From Lunularia cruciata (Eukaryota; Streptophyta; Marchantiopsida; Lunulariales; Lunulariaceae), in NCBI GenBank assembly GCA_948567375.1, contig OX419757.1, forward strand, positions 25,234,001-25,298,000: 64,000 bases of DNA, given 5' to 3'. Both the position numbers and the translations under genes were made by a program. Below, piece by piece: positions 32,288-40,761 of the stretch. How positions within the stretch are numbered: the stretch's first letter is position 1; each line of letters opens with the position of its first letter. The notes beneath the pieces are model-generated. The model was not told where the DNA came from. It saw only the letters and a list, made by a program, of their open reading frames with translations, and ran no database searches.

Positions 32288-33128
32288 CTATGCAGTAGCT
32301 GGCAATTTCTTTTGAGTAATCACAACTCTATTATCTCTCAAGAATGCAACAAAGCCTGCTTGTTGAGCCTCCTTCACTTTTGCTAATTCTCCCTTCTTTG
32401 CTTGCCATTGGAGAGGTGTGAGATCAGGGTCCAACCAGATATGCCGCCCCTATGGTATAGCTTTGTTCCCCATCACTGCATTCCTTTGAGTTTGTGAGCC
32501 AAACCTCAACAATATGCTTCTTGGTTGTGCACCTTGTTGTCCCAATCTATATGCTTGCAAAATCTGGGGATCATAGACTCTCAAAGAATCAGCAATAAAC
32601 TCACACACTAGGGCCTTGGTGTCTTCCTTCTCAATTTCTGGCAAAACCTGAAATCCTCAAGTTCTTCATTCTCACCAATTGGTTCTCCTTCTCAATCTCA
32701 TGCTCTTGCAAGTAAGAGATTTGAGCCACCTTTGTAGCTTCAGCATATGACTTCATCTTGACCTCTAATGTGTCAACCATCTCTTGCAGCCCTCGATTTT
32801 GTGAAGCAATGTTGGTGGCTTGTGCTCCCAAGGAAGCAACCTTCTCAGTAGCATCTACCATACCCTTTGTGGAGTCTAACATCAAATTGCTACTCTTCTT
32901 GAGTTCTTGGATATCTACGGTGATCGAATTGAGAGATTCTTTCAAAGTCAAGACATCAGCTCTTACTGTTTGCAAATCTGCCATAAGAGTGTTCATGCAT
33001 TGAAACATGGGGGCAAAAAAGCTCTTGAGTTCCTTGTGGAAGTCATTTTCTTTTCTATACATTTCAGCAAGCTGTTGCTGTTTTGAAGCTATCTCAGCAA
33101 TGTCTTGCATCATCTTGGAAGCTTCCAT
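32288..33128 (-). pseudogene. LINE-G ORF1
   Basis: ATG at 33128 (MEASKMMQ). Open through the coiled coil to ISGFARN at about 32640, where one extra base shifts the frame; the RNA-binding half resumes as EIEKEDTKALVCEF. Ends with the shared TAG (32288-32290). Confidence 0.82.
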
Positions 33129-34214
33129 TCTAAAAGCTCTAATAGATACTATGAGAGTGTATCCTCTGCTTTACTCAGGCTCTGTGAACAAAAAAAGCTC
33201 TGCAATTACTTTTTCTCATGAACCAAAAATCTACTCCTTTGGACTTGTAAATCAAAAGTAACAAACTTTTGAATTTGAACTTTTTGTGCATGAAAATTTT
33301 GAAATCCTACAGATTTCGAAAATTATCAACCTTGGCTACAATACTTCAAAATCTACAACTGATGACTCAATCAAAAGCTCTTGAGAAATTCTATCCAATG
33401 ACCCAAAAATGAACTCATTTGAGCCAGTACACATGGAATTATGACCTCTAGAGTTATCTATGGTAAACTTCTAAACCTCATTGAGTCACAGAATTCAAAT
33501 GCTCATAACTTCAAGCACAAAGCTTCAAATTCTATGAAAACAATCTCAATCAATAGCTTTTGACAAGATGCTTCTAATGAAACCAAGATCGCCTCATTTG
33601 AAGATGTAAGTCCAAAGTTCCAGTCTCTGAAAGTTGCAGATTTGAGCACTATCAACCGCACAAGAACCCAGATTGATGAAATTCAAAACTTCTTCCACAG
33701 AACTCCAACTTCAGCAAGCAAGTATTCAAAAGAAAGCCCTTTCTCAGATGTTTCCAATGAGGCCAAGATTGAAAGATTTGGACATGGAACCAAAAAGTTA
33801 CAAGGTGTGGAAAATTGAGCTCAAACCTTAAAATCTCTGAGAGATGGTAGAATTCAAATCTTCATCACTTCCTGTTTGTATGTGTTCTGCACACTTACTT
33901 GATATCAATCAAAAGAGCTTTCAAAAGCACTTCTGATGCCACAAAAATCATTTCATTTGGACCTTTGATCAAAAAGTCAACTTTGATGAAAATTCAAACT
34001 CTCAAGTCTGGCTCATGTAACAGAAATTTCAATCACTCATAACATTTTGCACCAAGCTCAAAATGATGCAATCTTGATGACTATACAAAGCTCTTGACAA
34101 GGCGCTTCAAAAAAGATCAAAACCGCAACATTTAGACCAGTATGTAAGGAGATATGGCTTCTCAAACTTTCAGGACTCCTCTCTTCTCAAACTTTCGAAA
34201 CTCACTCAGTTCAG

Positions 34215-34724
34215 ATGTAAACTAACCTTGGTCATGTACTTCCCTAATGCTAAAGCTTCAACCTGTAAGAGAGTAGAGAAATCACTACAAGTAATGTGAT
34301 GGCTAACTCTAATATGCATGTAACAAGGGCAATCAATAAACACATGGTGCTCATCCTCAACTTTGCTCATAATACACAATTTGGAAAGTCGCATGGAGTG
34401 CTCTATCTGCTACCAACGTCCTTGTTCTACTTCTAGTCTATGAGAACTAGTTCTATATTGAGCGATACCATGTCTAAGTGAAGTAGAAATCCTAGCCAAG
34501 AGATAATCTTGCTCACAATACACCAACATAGGATTTACAAACTGCTGATAGAACACCATCTTGGTACCGAGTTGCTGCCATAAGTGAAGTAAGAACTGCT
34601 CCTTGATCACCTCTCGGAGTGCAATAGGCTCCAATCTCCAATGTCGCTCAAAAACATTCCACCTTGTGGCCGATGCAATCAGATGTGTATACCAACCAAT
34701 AGATAGAGTGGCACAGAAAGCTTT
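34215..34724 (-). mobile_element. LINE-I minus part: ORF2 C-terminal fragment
   Basis: From close to the ORF2 C-terminal end (YMTKVSLHLN) to the thumb region, with no 3'UTR or tail. It adjoins the 5' end of LINE-G and passes at AAAGCTTT (34717-34724) directly into plus-strand LINE sequence. Confidence 0.8.
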
Positions 34725-35135
34725 GTTCTTGGCTCTCACATATGCCACTAAGGTGAGGTCCATGGAGCATGAGAGACTTCCCTACCAAGCTTTATGTGCC
34801 ACTCTATCTATTGGTTGGTATACATATCTGATTGCATGGGCCACAAGGTGGAATGTTTTTGAGCGACATTGGAGATTGGAACCTATTGCACTTCGAGAGG
34901 TGATCAAGGAGCAGTTCTTACTGCGCTTATGGAAGTAGCTCGGTACCAAGATGGTGTTCTATTTGCAGTTTGTAAATCCTATGTTGGTGTATTGTGAACA
35001 AGATTACCTCTTGGCTAGGATTTCTACTTCACTTATACATGTTATCGCTCAATATAGAACTAGTTCTCATAGACTAGATGTAGAACAAGGACGTTGGCAG
35101 CAGATAGAGCACTCCATGCAACTTTGCAAATTGCA
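34725..35135 (+). mobile_element. LINE-I plus part: ORF2 C-terminal fragment (fold-back arm)
   Basis: Plus-strand ORF2 from ALFLALTYATK to HSMQLCKL. Bases 34787 to about 35130 are the reverse complement of about 34381-34723, giving an inverted repeat with arms near 340 bp and a spacer near 62 bp. One base change (TTATGGAAGTAG) introduces a stop. Confidence 0.8.
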
Positions 35136-35173
35136 ACTTTGCAAATTGCAAATTAGGAGCAGCCTTGAATCAC
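35118..35173. repeat. patchwork junction before LINE-J
   Basis: GCAACTTTGCAAATT is repeated in tandem (35118-35132, 35133-35147) with a partial third unit. 35156-35173 (GAGCAGCCTTGAATCAC) is a reverse-complement scrap of RT motif B (VIQGCS). LINE-J starts directly after it. The 18-base inverted scrap fits template hopping at the end of LINE-J first-strand synthesis. Confidence 0.65.
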
Positions 35174-35225
35174 AGTTTCGAAAGTTTGAGAGGAGAGGAG
35201 TCCCGAAAGTTTGAGAAGCCATATC

Positions 35226-36213
35226 TCCCTACATACATGTCCAAACGTTGCGGTTTTGGTCTCGTTCGAAGCGCCTTGCCAAGACCTTTCCATAGCCACC
35301 AAGTTTGTGTCATTCTCAGCTTTGAGCGAAACGTTATGAGTGATTGAAATTTCTGACACAGGAGCTAGACTTGAGAGTTCGAATCTTCATCATATGGTGT
35401 CCAAATGGAGTGATTTTAGTGGCATTAGAAGCACCTTTGGAAGCTCTTTCGATTGATACTACGCTGGCTTGCAGAGCACATACAAAAAGAAAGTTATGAA
35501 GATTCGAATTCTGCCATCTCTCGGAGATTTTAGGGTTTGAGCTCAATTTTCAACACCTTGTAACTTTTTGGTTCCATGTCCAAATCTTTCAATCTTGGAC
35601 TCATTGGAAAGAGCTGTGAGAGTGCTTTCTTTTGAACTCCTGGTTGCTGAAGTTGGAGTTCTGTGGAAGAAGTTTCGAAATTCATCAATCTGTGTTTTTG
35701 TGCGGTTGGTGGTGCTCAAATCTGCAACTTTCAGAGGCTGGAACTTTGGACTCAAATCTTCAAATGAGGTGATCTTGGACTCATTAGAAGCATCTTGTCA
35801 AGAGCTATTGATTGAAATTCATTTCATAGAATTTGAAGCTCTGTGCTTGCAGTTATCAGCATTTGAATTCTGTGATTCAATGAGGTTTAGAAGTTTCCAT
35901 AGAGAACTCTAGAGGCCATAACTTCATGTCTATTGGCTCAAATGAGTTCATTTTTGATTCATTAGATAGAATTTCTCAAGAGCTTTTGATTGAGTCATCT
36001 ATTGTAGATTTTCAAGTACTGTAGCCAAGGTTATGAATTTTCGAAATCTGTAGGATTTCAAAATTTTCATGTAGGAAAAACTCAAATTCAAAAGTTTGCA
36101 ACTTTTGATTTACAAGTCCAAAGGAGTTGATTTTTGGTGTAGAGCTATTGGTGTTCACAGAGTGTGAGTGAACCAGAGGATACATTCTCATAGTATCTGT
36201 TAGAAATTTTAGA
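35226..36213 (+). promoter_or_regulatory. LINE-J 5'UTR: degenerate ~179-bp repeats (putative promoter)
   Basis: The motif TCCAAA/TTCAAA/CTCAAA followed by a G/T-rich stretch, a CATTAGAA-like core and an AGAGCT...TTGATTGA-like end recurs at about 35240, 35400, 35579, 35759, 35938 and 36117: steps of 160, 179, 180, 179 and 179. The 5'UTR is therefore an array of about six old, diverged monomers. In mouse L1, 5' monomer arrays act as promoters; a promoter role here is inferred. Many upstream ATGs are present. ORF1 starts at 36214 in AGAATGG (A at -3, G at +4). Confidence 0.65.
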
Positions 36214-37053
36214 ATGGAAGCTTCCAAGATGATGCAAGACATTGCTGAGATAGCTTCAAAACAGCAACAGCTTGCTGAAATGTATAGAAAAGCAAATGAC
36301 TTCCACAAGGAACTCAAGAGCTTTTTTGCCCCCATGTCTCAATGCATGAACACTCTTATGGCAGATTTGCAAACCGTAAGAGTTGATGTCTTGACTGTGA
36401 AAGAATCTCTGAATTCGATCACCGTAGATATCCAAGAACTCAAGAAGAGTAGCAATTTGATGTTAGACTCCACCAAGGGTATGGTGGATGCTACTGAGAA
36501 GGTTGCTTCCTTGGGAGCACAAGCCACCAACATTGCTTCACAAAATGGAGGGCTGCAAGAGATGGTTGACACATTAGAGGTCAAGATGAAGTCATATGCT
36601 GAAGCTACGAAGGTGGCTCAAATCTCTTACTTGCAAGAGCATGAGGTTGAGAAGGAGAACCAATTGGTGAGAATGAAGAACTTGAGGATTTCAGGTTTGC
36701 CTGAGATTGAGAAGGAAGACACCAAGGCCATAGTGTGTGAGTTTATTGCTGATTCTTTGAGAGTCCATGATCCTCAAATTTTGCAAGCATATAGATTGGG
36801 ACAACAAGGTGCACAACCAAGAAGCATTTTGGTGAGGTTTGGCTCAGAAACTCAAAGGAATGCAGTGATGGGGAACAAAGCTATACTAAAGGGGCGGCGT
36901 ATCTGGTTGGACCCTGATCTCACACCTCTCCAATGGCAAGCAAAGAAGGGAGAATTAGCAAAAGTGAAGGAGGCTCAACAAGCAGGTTTTGTTGCATTCT
37001 TGAGAGATAATAGAGCTGTGATTACTCAAAAGAAATTGTCAGCTATTGCATAG
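36214..37053 (+). CDS. LINE-J ORF1: L1 ORF1p-like RNA-binding protein
   Basis: 279 aa. Residues about 1-145 are heptad-rich (KQQQLAEMYRK, LMADLQTVRVDVLTVKESL, IQELKKSSNLML), predicted coiled coil for trimerisation. Residues about 150-235 follow the L1 ORF1p RRM pattern (RMKNLRISGLPE; QILQAYRLG; PRSILVRFGSETQ) and about 236-279 its C-terminal domain (GRRIWLDPDLTPLQWQAKK; AFLRDNRAVI). No CCHC knuckle is present, unlike the usual plant L1 ORF1. It should coat the element RNA. Ends in TAG-CAA-TTC, in frame with ORF2. Confidence 0.9.
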   Translation: MEASKMMQDIAEIASKQQQLAEMYRKANDFHKELKSFFAPMSQCMNTLMADLQTVRVDVLTVKESLNSITVDIQELKKSSNLMLDSTKGMVDATEKVASLGAQATNIASQNGGLQEMVDTLEVKMKSYAEATKVAQISYLQEHEVEKENQLVRMKNLRISGLPEIEKEDTKAIVCEFIADSLRVHDPQILQAYRLGQQGAQPRSILVRFGSETQRNAVMGNKAILKGRRIWLDPDLTPLQWQAKKGELAKVKEAQQAGFVAFLRDNRAVITQKKLSAIA

Positions 37054-37062
37054 CAATTCCAG
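37051..37062 (+). promoter_or_regulatory. putative stop-codon readthrough site between ORF1 and ORF2
   Basis: The ORF1 stop TAG is followed by CAA TTC CAG in the same frame as ORF2. The best known plant readthrough signal (tobamovirus type) is UAG-CAR-YYA; this site has UAG-CAA-UUC, one base off. TAG-CAA-TTC is identical in 11 copies (LINE-B, C, D, E, F, G, J, R, T, X, Y), and LINE-AA has AAG. No in-frame ATG occurs between here and 37444, which is past the catalytic Asn and Glu of the endonuclease. Alternative: non-AUG initiation, for example at the CTG at 37075. Confidence 0.65.
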
Positions 37063-40000
37063 ACCTTTAGAGTACTGTTTTGGAATGTTCATGGGCTCAC
37101 ACATACCAAGTACTCCAGCGCTAAGCCTTTGTGGGATGATGCTGATCTGATCAATCTTGTGGAGACATGGGAACATGAAGGAAACACCATTCAAGACATT
37201 GAAGGATTCACTCTTGTTGGTTCAACCTGGAACAAGCGGAGACAACACAAAGGAAGGGGCTTTGGAGGTATTGCTACTTACGTCAGATTTGGCTTTGAGA
37301 AATCAGTCTCTTTGATAGGTCAAGATTCAAGTGGACAATACCATTGGCTGAGGATTGGAGGAGTTGCCACACCTTGCTTCATTGCTGTTTGTTACTTTGC
37401 CCCGTTGACATCACCAATCTATTCAAGTGGACTTCTCAACACCATGCAGCCTTTCCATTCCTTGACGAAGGATGTGTTAGAGTTTCAAAGTAAAGGTGCA
37501 GTCCTTGTTCTTGGTGATTTCAATGCTAGGATCCAAGCCTCTCAGATCCCTGACTTGAGCGACCTTGAGAATGATCCTTTCCACAGCTTGATAGACCATT
37601 CCAGTGCTTGGTCACGCTCTTCCAAAGATCCTATGTCCAATTCCATGAGTGAGCACTTTTTGAGCTTTGGTGCCAATTGTAGCTTGAAGATCTTGAATGG
37701 CCTTTCTCAATTTCCAGAAACTTGTAAAAGCACATGCTTTGCCTCAGGTGGATCAAGCACCATAGATTATATGCTCACTTCAGCTAATGATATCCATCTT
37801 GTCTCAGATTTTGCTGTTTTAGATCCTCAACCAGAATCAGACCATGCACCTCTATCCTGTACCATCCTTTTTCCTTGCCTCAATAGAACCACATTACCTA
37901 TAGACCATGCTTTTAGAGGCAAACTTCGTCTGGATTTTCACAAGAGAGACTTGTACCAACAAGCTATCCAAGAGAAATTGAGTTCTATGGAGTGGAGTTC
38001 TGATTTTCAACAACGTAGTGATCAATTGATTGAACTTCTTCAATCTACATCAACTTCTTTGTTTCCAAGAGGCTCCCACAGGAAGAGACTTGGTCTCCCT
38101 TGCAATAGATGGTATGATGCTGATTGCAAAATGGCAAGGATCAAAGCTATGGATAGATCTCTTGATCAGATTGCCCAAAATCAAGCTTTTGTTTTATACA
38201 GAAAGTTGGTGAAGTGCAAAAAGCGGGCATTTCTAAGACTCAAAGGAGTTGAGTTGAGCACTGAATTGAGGAGCAATCCCAAGGCTTTCTGGAAGAAAGT
38301 AACCATCAGATCTCCATCTCCATCGCTGGACCTGAATGAGCTTTGTGACTATGTGAAGGATTTGTACTTTTTCCCAAATGCTCCAAGCATGGCACCTTGC
38401 CTTGGATCTGCTCTCACCATCTCTGAAGCTGATGTCAAGTACCAATTGAAGAAGTTGGCCAATGGTAAGGCTGAAGACCTTGATGGACTATGTGTTGAAC
38501 TTCTGAAGTGGGGCGGTAGCCAACTGATTTCAGTACTCACTTCTCATTTGAATGAGGCAATCAAGTGTGGCTTTCCGGATAGATGGTGCTTCAAGAAGGT
38601 AGTTCCTATTCACAAGTCTGGCCAGAGAGATGTTGTCACCAATTACCGTACCATACTTGTTGGTAGTGTCTTTGCCAAGTTGTATGGTCGAATTTTGGAG
38701 TCAAGGTTGAGCACTTGGGCTGAAAAGCACAAAATTCGAGCTAAATGCCAAGCTGGTTTCAGATTAGGCTTTAGTACTTTGGATCACCTATTGGTACTTC
38801 ATGTTTTGTGGTGCAAATCCAAGGGGGTTGGGAGAGCTCTCTATGTTGCCTTTATTGATTTCAGGAAGGCCTTTGATAAGGTGCTCAGGAAATCTCTAAG
38901 TGAGAGACTCATTGAAGTGGGTGTTTCAGCTGATCTGATTGGTGCTATCTCTAGACTCTATGAGAAAGTGATTGTGAAACTTTCATCTTTGAGCTCTCAA
39001 GATGTCCTTAGCACAATGGGTGTGATCCAAGGCTGCTCTCTGTCTCCAACTCTGTTCGGAATCTTCATCGATGATCTAGAGAGTCTACTCATGGAAGCTG
39101 GAGCTACAGGTGTACAGGTTGGCTCTTTGATGATACATGCACTCCTTTATGCAGATGATGTAGTGCTTCTCTCCACAAATCCACAGAGTTTACAGAAGTT
39201 GTTGGATTCTCTACTTTGCTTTTGCAATCAAACAAAGATGGAGGTGAACCTTGACAAGTCCAAGGTGATTGTGGTGGGCTCTAAAGGTGTCACACCTTTC
39301 TTTTTTGATGGACAGCAATTGGAGCAGGTTTCTTCTTATAAGTACTTGGGCCTTGAGTTTTCTCATGACTATAGTTGGTCTACTTGTGTGAAGATGAGAA
39401 TCAATGCAGGCTTTAGAGCTTTGTATTCACTCATGAACCGCTCTAGACTTGCTCACCTCACCACATGGGAGTTGAAGAAGGTGCTGTTCAGATCTCTTGT
39501 GCAGCCGGTGGTTCTCTATGGTGCTCAGATTTGGGGTCCAGGTACTAAGAAGACATGGTGGCAAAAGGTGGAGAAAGTTCAGAAATTGTTTTTGTGTGAT
39601 GAACTTGGAGTGAGGACTCAAACTCCTTATGTATTCCTGCTTGCTGAAACAGGATTTTTACCTCTTGAGGCTGAAGCTTTGTTTTTAGCTATCACATATG
39701 CCACTAAGGTGAGGTCCATGGAGCATGAGAGACTTCCCTACCAAGCTTTTTGTGCCACTCTATCTGTCGGTTGGTATACAGATCTGATTGCATGGGCCAC
39801 AAGGTGGAATGTTTCTGAGCGACATTGGAGATTGGAGCCTATTGCACTTCGAGAGGTGATCAAGGAGCAGTTTTTACTTCGCTTATGGCAGCAACCCGGT
39901 ACCAAGATGGTGTTCTATCAGCAGTTTGTAAATCCTATGTTGGTGTATTGTGAGCAAGATTATCTCTTGGCTAGGATTTCTACTTCATTGAGACATGTTA

Positions 40001-40287
40001 TCGCTCAATATAGAACTAGTTCTCATAGACTAGAAGTAGAACAAGGACGTTGGCAGCAGATAGAGCACTCCATGCGACTTTGCAAATTGTGTATTATGAG
40101 CAAAGTTGAGGATGAGCATCATGTGTTTGTTGATTGCCCTTGTTACATGCAGATTAGAGTAAGACATCAGATTACTTGCAGTGACTTCTCAACTCTCTTA
40201 CAGGTTGAAGCTTTAGCATTAGGGAAGTACATGACAGAAGTTACTTTACATCGGACCAATTTGTTACAAATTGGTCCGATGCCCTAG
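37054..40287 (+). CDS. LINE-J ORF2: APE endonuclease and reverse transcriptase
   Basis: 1077 residues counted from CAA after the TAG; readthrough would give a 1357-residue fusion. APE endonuclease: N11 in FWNVHGL, E37 in LVETW, D155/N157 in GDFNA, D263/H264 in ESDHAP. RT: motif A D602 in FIDFRKAFDK, motif B IQGCSLSP, motif C YADD with D701/D702, LGLEFS afterwards. C-terminal C1010-x2-C1013...H1022/H1023...C1028 is the zinc-binding pattern of plant-type LINEs. No RNase H is seen. It nicks target DNA and primes cDNA there. All catalytic residues are present. The last codons lie in a 33-base hairpin. Confidence 0.9.
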   Translation, partial: QFQTFRVLFWNVHGLTHTKYSSAKPLWDDADLINLVETWEHEGNTIQDIEGFTLVGSTWNKRRQHKGRGFGGIATYVRFGFEKSVSLIGQDSSGQYHWLRIGGVATPCFIAVCYFAPLTSPIYSSGLLNTMQPFHSLTKDVLEFQSKGAVLVLGDFNARIQASQIPDLSDLENDPFHSLIDHSSAWSRSSKDPMSNSMSEHFLSFGANCSLKILNGLSQFPETCKSTCFASGGSSTIDYMLTSANDIHLVSDFAVLDPQPESDHAPLSCTILFPCLNRTTLPIDHAFRGKLRLDFHKRDLYQQAIQEKLSSMEWSSDFQQRSDQLIELLQSTSTSLFPRGSHRKRLGLPCNRWYDADCKMARIKAMDRSLDQIAQNQAFVLYRKLVKCKKRAFLRLKGVELSTELRSNPKAFWKKVTIRSPSPSLDLNELCDYVKDLYFFPNAPSMAPCLGSALTISEADVKYQLKKLANGKAEDLDGLCVELLKWGGSQLISVLTSHLNEAIKCGFPDRWCFKKVVPIHKSGQRDVVTNYRTILVGSVFAKLYGRILESRLSTWAEKHKIRAKCQAGFRLGFSTLDHLLVLHVLWCKSKGVGRALYVAFIDFRKAFDKVLRKSLSERLIEVGVSADLIGAISRLYEKVIVKLSSLSSQDVLSTMGVIQGCSLSPTLFGIFIDDLESLLMEAGATGVQVGSLMIHALLYADDVVLLSTNPQSLQKLLDSLLCFCNQTKMEVNLDKSKVIVVGSKGVTPFFFDGQQLEQVSSYKYLGLEFSHDYSWSTCVKMRINAGFRALYSLMNRSRLAHLTTWELKKVLFRSLVQPVVLYGAQIWGPGTKKTWWQKVEKVQKLFLCDELGVRTQTPYVFLLAETGFLPLEAEALFLAITYATKVRSMEHERLPYQAFCATLSVGWYTDLIAWATRWNVSERHWRLEPIALREVIKEQFLLRLWQQPGTKMVFYQQFVNPMLVYCEQDYLLARISTSLRHVIAQYRTSSHRLEVEQGRWQQIEHSMRLCKLCIMSKVEDEHHVFVDCPCYMQIRVRHQITCSDFSTLLQVEALALGKYMTEVTLHRTNLLQIGPMP

Positions 40288-40300
40288 GCCCTTGCCTAGG
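40249..40300 (+). promoter_or_regulatory. two stem-loops at the LINE 3' end, spanning the ORF2 stop
   Basis: 40249-40281 is a perfect inverted repeat, 16-base arms (CATCGGACCAATTTGT) around one T, in the last ORF2 codons. Right after it CCTAGG-CCCTTG-CCTAGG (40283-40300) forms a second hairpin that contains the stop TAG. The same pair is in LINE-D (14990-15022 plus CCTAGG repeats). Older copies keep imperfect versions. Stem-loops near LINE 3' ends serve RT template recognition in several LINE families; that role here is inferred. Confidence 0.7.
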
Positions 40301-40363
40301 CTCACATTTCATGTGTTTTGTATTGTGTTTCCAGCCTTTTGACTCTTTGGGTCTTTCGGGCTT

Positions 40364-40391
40364 TATATTTCATTGTTTCATTGTTTCATTG
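40364..40391 (+). repeat. LINE-J TTTCATTG tail
   Basis: ATTTCATTG followed by two TTTCATTG units replaces a poly(A) tail. Other copies show either this 8-base unit or a 7-base TTCATTG unit (for example LINE-M, P, T, Z). Short-repeat tails are known from some LINEs and arise by RT slippage at initiation. Confidence 0.85.
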
Positions 40392-40690
40392 TGTATAATG
40401 AGCAAAGTTGAGGATGAGCATCATGTGTTTGTAAATTGCCCTTGTTACATGCAGATTAGAGTTAGACATCAGATTACTTGTAGTGACTTCTCAACTCTTT
40501 TACAGGTTGAAGCTTTAGCGTTAGGGAAGTACATGACAGAAGTTACTTTACATCGGACCAATAAGTAAGAGATTGGTCAGATGCTCTAGGCCCTTGCCTA
40601 GGCTCACATTTCATGTGTTTTGTATTGTGTTTCCAGCCTTTTGACTCTTTGGGTCTTTCGGGCTTTATATTTCATTGTTTCATTTCATTG
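40392..40690 (+). mobile_element. LINE-K, 3'-end fragment after the LINE-J tail
   Basis: Starts in the ORF2 C-terminal zinc motif (ATGAGCAAAGTTGAGGATG) directly after the LINE-J tail, sharing ATTG at the join, and ends with a mixed TTTCATTG/TTTCATT tail. Coding end differs from LINE-J (VNCPC for VDCPC; HRTNK then stop), so it is not a copy of LINE-J's own end. Confidence 0.85.
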
Positions 40691-40761
40691 TTGTGTTTCC
40701 AGCCTTTTGACTCTTTGGGTATTTCGGGCTTTATATCTCATTGTTTCATTGTTTCATTGTT
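40691..40761 (+). mobile_element. LINE-L, ~70-bp 3'UTR fragment
   Basis: Contains only the last part of the 3'UTR (TTGTGTTTCCAGCCTTTTG onward) and a TTTCATTG tail, starting at the LINE-K tail. It is the shortest copy seen with its own tail. Confidence 0.82.

Larger units (their letters stand above)
28591..34214 (-). mobile_element. LINE-G, full length, interrupted by LINE-H
   Basis: Minus-strand copy from a TTTCATTG tail (28591) to the family 5' terminus (GAAACTCACTCAGTTC, 34200-34214). Without LINE-H (30536-30901) and one copy of its target duplication it is about 5.25 kb, full length. ORF1 and ORF2 have stops and frameshifts; the ORF1 TAG (32288-32290) and the CAATTC after it are kept. The ORF2 motif C reads YVDD. 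Confidence 0.87.
35174..40391 (+). mobile_element. LINE-J, full length, intact, consensus-like
   Basis: 5218 bp: 5'UTR 35174-36213, ORF1 36214-37053, ORF2 37054-40287, 3'UTR and TTTCATTG tail to 40391. Both ORFs are undamaged. At the six ORF2 positions where it differs from LINE-D it matches the other copies. It is the best candidate in the window for a mobile or recently mobile copy. It shares with LINE-D changes absent elsewhere (QYHW, LLNTMQ, LWCKSKG, YVFLLAETG, IGPMP), so the two form the youngest subgroup. Confidence 0.94.

Noticed and set aside
37051-37053. TAG as a sequencing error or a private inactivating mutation
   Set aside because: The same TAG-CAA-TTC is in 11 copies on both strands and in both subfamilies.
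37129-37131. ORF2 start at the TTG in KPLWDD
   Set aside because: It would remove the FWNVHGL endonuclease motif with the catalytic Asn; homology continues upstream to the TAG.
14881-40391. A giant inverted duplication of one chromosomal segment
   Set aside because: The match ends exactly at the LINE ends and the flanks differ, so these are two insertions of one element family.
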